Origin: Parapristionchus giblindavisi
Taxonomy: Eukaryota; Nematoda; Chromadorea; Rhabditida; Diplogasteridae
NCBI GenBank assembly: GCA_943737045.1
Contig: CALSFV010000060.1
Location: 344,501 to 408,500 of the forward strand
Direction of reading: 5' to 3'
Length of the DNA stretch: 64,000 nt
Under the pieces are notes generated by a model. The model saw nothing but the letters and a program-made list of their open reading frames with translations. It searched no databases and was not told the DNA's origin. This document shows positions 58,671 through 64,000 of the stretch, piece after piece. Position numbers and translations under genes: made by a program. How positions within the stretch are numbered: position 1 is the first letter of the stretch; every line of letters starts with the position of its first letter.

Positions 58671-60508
58671 CGTTTGCCCTGAAGATGGGAAGAAAGCTGC
58701 TTTCACCAAAGTGTGAGGATGACTTCTGGGATGGATTTGGCATATTTTAGCACAAGTACCATATTTTTAGAAAAATCACTCCTATAATTGTAGGCCCTCA
58801 AAGTGAGGTCATCTGAAAAAGTGAATTTTTGGGGTACTCAAGGCAATTGTGGTCCGATCAGGACCAAACTTTCAGGGATTATTTGGGATATCATAAGGAT
58901 CATTTTGATCCCAAGAACGAGTCTCTAGCTTGTCTGCGAGCTGAGATATGAGTTTGCAGCCGCCATATTGCAGCGTGGCCGCCGCGGTTGAAAAAAATCG
59001 CAGCAACCTAAAAAAAATTTTCGGAGTAGCCGACGCGTAGATCTCAAACTTATAGAAGAACGGTAGGCTGGAAAAACTTTTTCCTCGGAGTTATGATTTT
59101 TCAAAAAAGTGGACTTCGATTGCGTCATCATTACGCAATAATGAGAAATTTTCATGAGTCCGCAATATCAGGGTCGGATTCCTCGATAAATTTCCCATAA
59201 AAAGTCGCGAGAGCGGCCCGATAGCACGCTTGGTTCACAAAATATAACAAAAACAAAAAGTTGGCACTGACTTTCCGGCGCTACTGTACATGATCGACTT
59301 ACTCTTACTATAGTAATGAAATTTATAATAATAAATCAATATTATTTGTTCATTGCAAAATAGAATAAATAATAATTAATTATTGGGAAAAAATATAATA
59401 AACGACGATCACACTTTATCAGAATCTTCAAAAAAAAATACAGTTATTGAAAGGTTTCACTAGACATTTTACAGGACAATAATAATGTTCGAGAAATCAA
59501 TATATATAATATATTAAAGGTGTGCGAAAGAAACTGGGGATGTATTCTTGTATCCGTAGTAGAGTTCTAGCACGAACCAGACCAATCGATTGAGAGAGAA
59601 AGAGCATACTGTAGGTATCGATTGATAGAGAAAGAAGGAATATTGAGGCATACTGTAGTTATTTTAAGCAGGAATTTCGGAAAACTTATTGGAAATACTC
59701 GGGAAGCAGTTGGTACATACAATCATACTCACAGACAAATAATAAGGGAGCAATTCAATCAATAATATTACAATAATCTACCGTAATCAATTCGCGACGG
59801 GACTGGTGCAGCTATTGTGGTGTGGATACCGTAATCAAGCGAGGTGAGGGTGACAAATCGAGAAAGAGAAATTGATTAGGAAAGAATGTTTGATCGTTAA
59901 GTATCGATTAAGGCAGTGCACGGAATAACAAAATTAGATTCGATGTGTCTCTTACAACGATTGGAAAGGAGGGATACGGTAGAATCGATCGAGAGCAAGT
60001 GAACAAGGGTATACGGTAGATACGAATATGATATAGAAAGAAAACAATCAATAAATCGTTGTATACGGTAGCCTAATATTGCCTGTGTATTCGTGTCAAT
60101 GACCATTGGAAAAGGAAGAAGAGCACTCATAAAAGGGGGCGGGGCTAGATGAATGGGTTATCGATTGAAAATATTGATTGAATAAGAAAACAATAAAAAA
60201 AAAACAATACAATGCTAAACACATGTACATACACACAAAATCGTCGCATAATCTGCACAACTCTCGAATTGATCTTTCATCTTTGATCTGTAAGCGGGAT
60301 AAGAATGAGATAGAATAGTAAAGAGATACAAAAATTTCAATCAGCATAGTACATACAAAATACAAACAATGGAAACATTAAGAGTACAGATGGCCTAGTC
60401 AGAACCGGAGCCGGTTTATGGTATTCGGTATACGGTACTCAAGTATACGGTAGGGCCAGAACCAGAGCCGGATTATGGTATTCAGTATACGGTACTCAAT
60501 CATACGAC
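58671..60508. other. junction repeat of unit 2 and 3' flank of unit 3
   Basis: 58720-59270 repeats 50640-51190; 59287 onward is the 3' flank of unit 3, close to 51211-51740 and then more like 44800-45450. Short duplicated strings (GAGCCGG..TATGGTATTC) occur at 60408-60480. No gene seen. Confidence 0.5.
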
Positions 60509-63500
60509 TTAACGTCCCGATTTCGTCCGAGCGTCCGACGAGGTCTGGCGCTTCTTGTTGTTGCGGTGACCGCGTTTTGGCAGACCAAGGGCAGAGCCGG
60601 GATCCGCAGCCGCCGTATAGGGTGGTGGTGGTTCGACTACGATAACTGCAGGAGGAGGCATTCCGGGAACAGCTGTAAGGGAAACAATACACATCAATAA
60701 TCATCTAAAAATAAACTTCAAATTGGATAGCCGGGTATCTCCAAAACCGCACTTTCCAAGTTAGAGTACATGATAAATTGTCGGAATCTCTGCCCGTCAC
60801 TAGCGGTGTACCCCAAGGTTCAGTATTAGGCCCTTTACTTTTCCTGATCTATACTTCAGAAATTCCATCCCTCGTCCAAAATGAGAATGGTGTCATTGCA
60901 AGGATGTATGCGGATGATATCAAAATTTTCAAATCCATTGAGGATGAAAATTCATCCGCTCCCCTACAGTCTGCTATAGTTGCGATCACAAAATGGGCAG
61001 ATGATTGGCAACTCCCACTAGCCGCTCATAAATGCAATTCACTTCATCTTGGTAGAGCCAATACTAGGAAGACATACACAATCCGATCACTAAACTTGAC
61101 CCAAAAGGATCTGGTCAGGGATCTAGGTTTCATTATTCAGAAGTCTTTAACATTCACCGATCACTGTAAAAATATTGCTTTGAAAGGTAAAACAGCGTGC
61201 CATATTATTCTACGAGCACTGAGGACCAAAAATACAGATGTCCTCCTCAGGGCGTATACGATATATATCAGACCAATCCTTGAAAGCGCATCAACAGTAT
61301 TTAATCCGTTCAAAAAGCACGACAAAATAGTCATCGAAAGAGTCCAGAATTATTTCACAAGAAGGCTTTTTATGCGCTGTTACAGCCATACTTGGGATAC
61401 TGTGCCCTGTAGTGCACTGAGAAACACACAGTTGGGCCTAGAGTCCTTGGAGAAGCGCAGAGAGCACATAGATTTGAGGACAGCCATGAACCTACTTAGA
61501 GGAAAATATAAAATCTCCAATAAAAAATCCCACTATTTTCGCCCTTATACCACACGAAACAGGCTCAACTTTAACAACCCCGGATCTAGATTTAATTATA
61601 GACATTACAGCTTCTTTCCTAGAGCGGCAAGACTTTTGGTACAACCTGGCAATCAAATAGAGTTTCCCTGAATAATTATATTTAGTCTCTATTATCCCAA
61701 AGATCAGTCGATTCTTAAACCCGTGAGCAATTCATTATCGTTAGTATAATCATCTTCGTTTATCGATTCACTTCGTTTCTTTTTGTTTACCACACGTTTC
61801 ATTGTTTATTTTCATTCAATTGCTGTTGCGCCTCGGGCGTAGATAAATTATTATTATTATTATTCATGAATACGTATAAATATTATTATTATTATTATTA
61901 TCTAACTAATCTCACTCCGGCAAAAATATTATAGCGCGGTAATATTATAGCGCGCAAAAAGTATCTTACTTTTTTGCTATATATTCATGAAATAGCAAAA
62001 TAGAGACAAATAAAGTAAGTAAAAAGTAAGTTACTTTTTGCGCGCTACCTACTATAACTGCCAAATCTGAGTCAGACACCGCATCGCATCTTTCATAAGC
62101 AGTTATCAATCAATCAATAATCTTACCAGCAGGTGGAATCAACGGTGGCATGGTCGTCATAACTGGGGCCGATCCCCTTGACGGCATTGGAGGGGCGGAT
62201 GGAGTCACAGTCGGAGCTGAAGCTGACGAAGGCTGTAGTCGGGAGGACCGCGAGGCAGCAGCGGCTCCGTTTGCGCGTGCGGCACGGCGTTCACCCGGAC
62301 CGCGAGCGTTTGCGGATGCGGATGAAGATGATGGTGGATCTCCAGTAGGCACTGCTGAACGACCTTGTGGACGAGAACGACGTTGACGCTGAAATTTGCG
62401 TGGATTGTGATTTTAGAACACATGAGGTCTACAAAACTTTTTCAACTTGTTAATGTTCTTTTATTCCTTTAAATCGTCACATGTGTCGTTGCGCATATGG
62501 CGTAAATTAAATTAAATTAAAAATTTTCAAACTCACAATTAGTGTGCTCGGTCGAGTAAGTGTGTTGTAGAGATTGAGTGCGGGTGCCTTGTTCGGATTC
62601 GTACTGCAATAATCAAGAATCGAGAATCAAGAATCAAGATCAAAACATAATCAATTCAACATTTTTCGACCATGTGGAGTTCACAGTTCAAAGATCAAAT
62701 ATAGAAATATTCATAATAATAAAGATCAAAGATCAAACCTGGGAGTGTGAACGGCGCAACACTTGATGAAGCATGCCATGACGAGTAAGACTCCAACGCC
62801 CGCCGCAACCACTGCCCACCATCTGAAATCTTGCAACATAAGAAACTCAAAAGCAGCATACGCCATTAAGCATTGCTTGGTTGTTATCAAGGGTATCTCA
62901 AACATGCCGACCATTATATCATATAGTTAACATTTGTATCTATATATTACACACGCGCAATACTACCGTACCCATGGCCCACACCACCACACCACAATCG
63001 ATACTCACCGTTCCTGCACCCAACTCGACACAGTCTGCAAGGTTTTGGTGAGAAGAGCATATTCTTGAGACGAGCCAATGGTCCGTTTGCGTCCACAGAT
63101 CGACATTTACGGAATATGTCACAGTAACCTGGAACGATTTATTTATTGATTGATTGGATACGGTATTTATTTAACGGCTACCGTATCTCAACTATTCAGT
63201 AACCATGACTTTTAAAGCTTGCTATATGATAAATCAATAAATAGCAACGACTACCGTACCCTTGTAGTTGTTGCAGGGTGATCCGGGCCAGAGAATAATA
63301 CCCGGATGTCCCTTTCGTTCGTGTTGAATGAGACGCGTGCGATTGGCGCCAAACTCGGGAAGATTTCGCGACGAAATGCATACTGTAATGAAATAAGAGA
63401 TAGATGAATGGAGTGGAGGATTAATGTTTATTAATATATTAAAGTTCAGATCTTACAATTTAAAATCTAATGTGCATGAAAACTTATATTTGTACATTAT

Positions 63501-64000
63501 AACGTATTAGTTTAGTGCTTCCAATCTATTGCTATGTTTCCACTTCGATTACGAAAGGCATACTACAAAAGTATTGGAGCGGGGGGGGGGGGGGTGGTTG
63601 TCCAGCCACTTTTGTGTTGTGGTACCCTTTCATTACTATTAGTTACTCTTGAAGATATTATGAATGCGAGGAATGTACACTAAACTCAATTATAGGTGAT
63701 CCGAACCAAGAGAGATCTCTCCCTTCTTTCTCCTTTAACCAATCCCGGTCCAGCCAAATCTTACCCTCTTTCAATATCAATCAAGTCACGTAAATAAATA
63801 AATATAGATAAATAAATACATGAATAACCTACCTCCATTCTTCATACACGCCAGATAACACTGAGATTCGGGCGATCCCTCAGTTAGGAAACAGTCCTAC
63901 AATTTTGATCGATATTGATTTTCACGGAACATTTAACACATCTTGGCATTGTGCCAAGTCCCGCCTATTTTAACGAACTCTTCTCTTACCTTCAATCCAA
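60509..64000 (-). CDS. sup-17-like: ADAM10/SUP-17-like gene, 3' part, unit 3 (continues beyond window)
   Basis: Exons seen: 64000-63990 (partial, = exon 8 of the other units), 63896-63833, 63382-63260, 63128-63009, 62822-62739, 62603-62537, 62388-62127 and 60672-60509. They encode the cysteine-rich end, membrane span ([20 protein letters not shown]) and the Pro/Ser/Arg-rich tail. Exon 63128-63009 is 120 bases against 121 in units 1 and 2: one C is missing in the run encoding FSPK (TCACCAAAAC versus TCACCCAAAAC). This shifts the frame before the membrane span, unless it is a sequencing error or a splice change compensates. The last intron (60673-62126) carries an antisense LINE. As the rightmost unit it is the one most likely to join a catalytic half, which lies outside the window. 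Confidence 0.75.
60717..61864 (+). mobile_element. 5'-truncated CR1/Jockey-like LINE in the last intron of unit 3
   Basis: The plus-strand frame from ~60724 to the stop at 61669-61671 has RT motif B ([15 protein letters not shown]), the catalytic YADD and the LINE C-terminal region ([26 protein letters not shown]). Motif A and everything before it are gone. The 3' end GCGCCTCGGGCGTAGATAAA plus a TTA-repeat tail is also seen alone at ~46385-46405 in unit 1. The ORF is unbroken, so the insertion is fairly recent. It differs clearly from the LINE in unit 2. Confidence 0.88.
61919..62062. repeat. ~145-bp inverted-repeat element in unit 3
   Basis: GGCAAAAATATTATAGCGCG at the left and GCGCGCTACCTACTATAACT at the right, with inner inverted TAGCGCGCAAAAAGTA and TACTTTTTGCGCGCTA. 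Not in units 1 and 2. Confidence 0.6.

Larger units (their letters stand above)
44281..64000 (-). repeat. tandem array of three units of the SUP-17 3' half
   Basis: Unit borders lie near 44281, 51211 and 59287, each marked by CTACATGATCGACTTACTC or TGTACATGATCGACTTACTC. The interval from ~46.68 to ~51.7 kb is nearly identical to ~53.34 to ~59.8 kb (offset 6661; one change noted at 47826/54487 across exons 9-12 and introns), apart from a LINE inserted in unit 2 and small indels. The parts holding exons 13-15 (45.4-46.6, 52.2-53.3, 60.5-62.6 kb) are clearly diverged. Confidence 0.85.

Noticed and set aside
58671..58743. N-terminal 25 residues of the 419-residue frame in unit 2
   Set aside because: This part is host sequence also present in unit 1 without the LINE; only the portion left of 58670 is reverse transcriptase.

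Overview
The window looks like nuclear DNA of a small-genome invertebrate, most likely a free-living rhabditid nematode. It has AT-rich non-coding DNA, many short introns with GT..TTTCAG borders, one- to two-hundred-base exons, and dense short inverted-repeat (MITE-like) elements. The proteins recognised have nematode counterparts: a kainate-type glutamate receptor, an ADAM10/SUP-17-type protein, and small cysteine-rich secreted proteins with ShK-like spacing. Species cannot be fixed from the sequence. Gene models were built by hand from splice sites, reading-frame continuity and paralogue comparison. No transcript evidence was available.

Layout. 1-2.7 kb: no recognisable gene. 2.7-28.9 kb: a minus-strand cluster of five paralogues (A-E) of one small secreted cysteine-rich family. 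A, B, C and E are complete six-exon genes of 204-218 residues with the same intron phases. D has lost exon 1 and the front of exon 2 to a dispersed repeat. C and E sit in a large segmental duplication. Between A and B lie a 2.3-kb nested palindrome (5.4-7.8 kb), a 0.7-kb foldback element (8.4-9.15 kb) and a decayed LINE (9.84-10.6 kb). 31.1-32.3 kb: a small single-span membrane protein with a PPAY motif. 32.64-32.94 kb: a GAGGTA microsatellite.

33.7-44.0 kb (+): a complete 25-exon, 892-residue ionotropic glutamate receptor of kainate type. A tRNA-Arg(TCG) gene lies antisense inside its 109-base intron 5, and a ~2.2-kb foldback element occupies intron 18. 44.3-64 kb (-): three tandem units carrying the 3' half of an ADAM10/SUP-17 gene (end of metalloprotease, disintegrin, cysteine-rich, membrane span, tail). 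Units 1 and 2 lack the catalytic half. Unit 3 runs off the window and has a one-base deletion in the exon before the membrane span. A roughly 5-kb tract is almost identical between successive units. CR1/Jockey-like LINE fragments have inserted in units 2 and 3.

The strongest points for follow-up are the secreted cysteine-rich cluster, the truncated SUP-17 array with its possible exon-sharing, the tRNA gene filling a receptor intron, and the foldback elements whose empty sites are preserved in paralogues.
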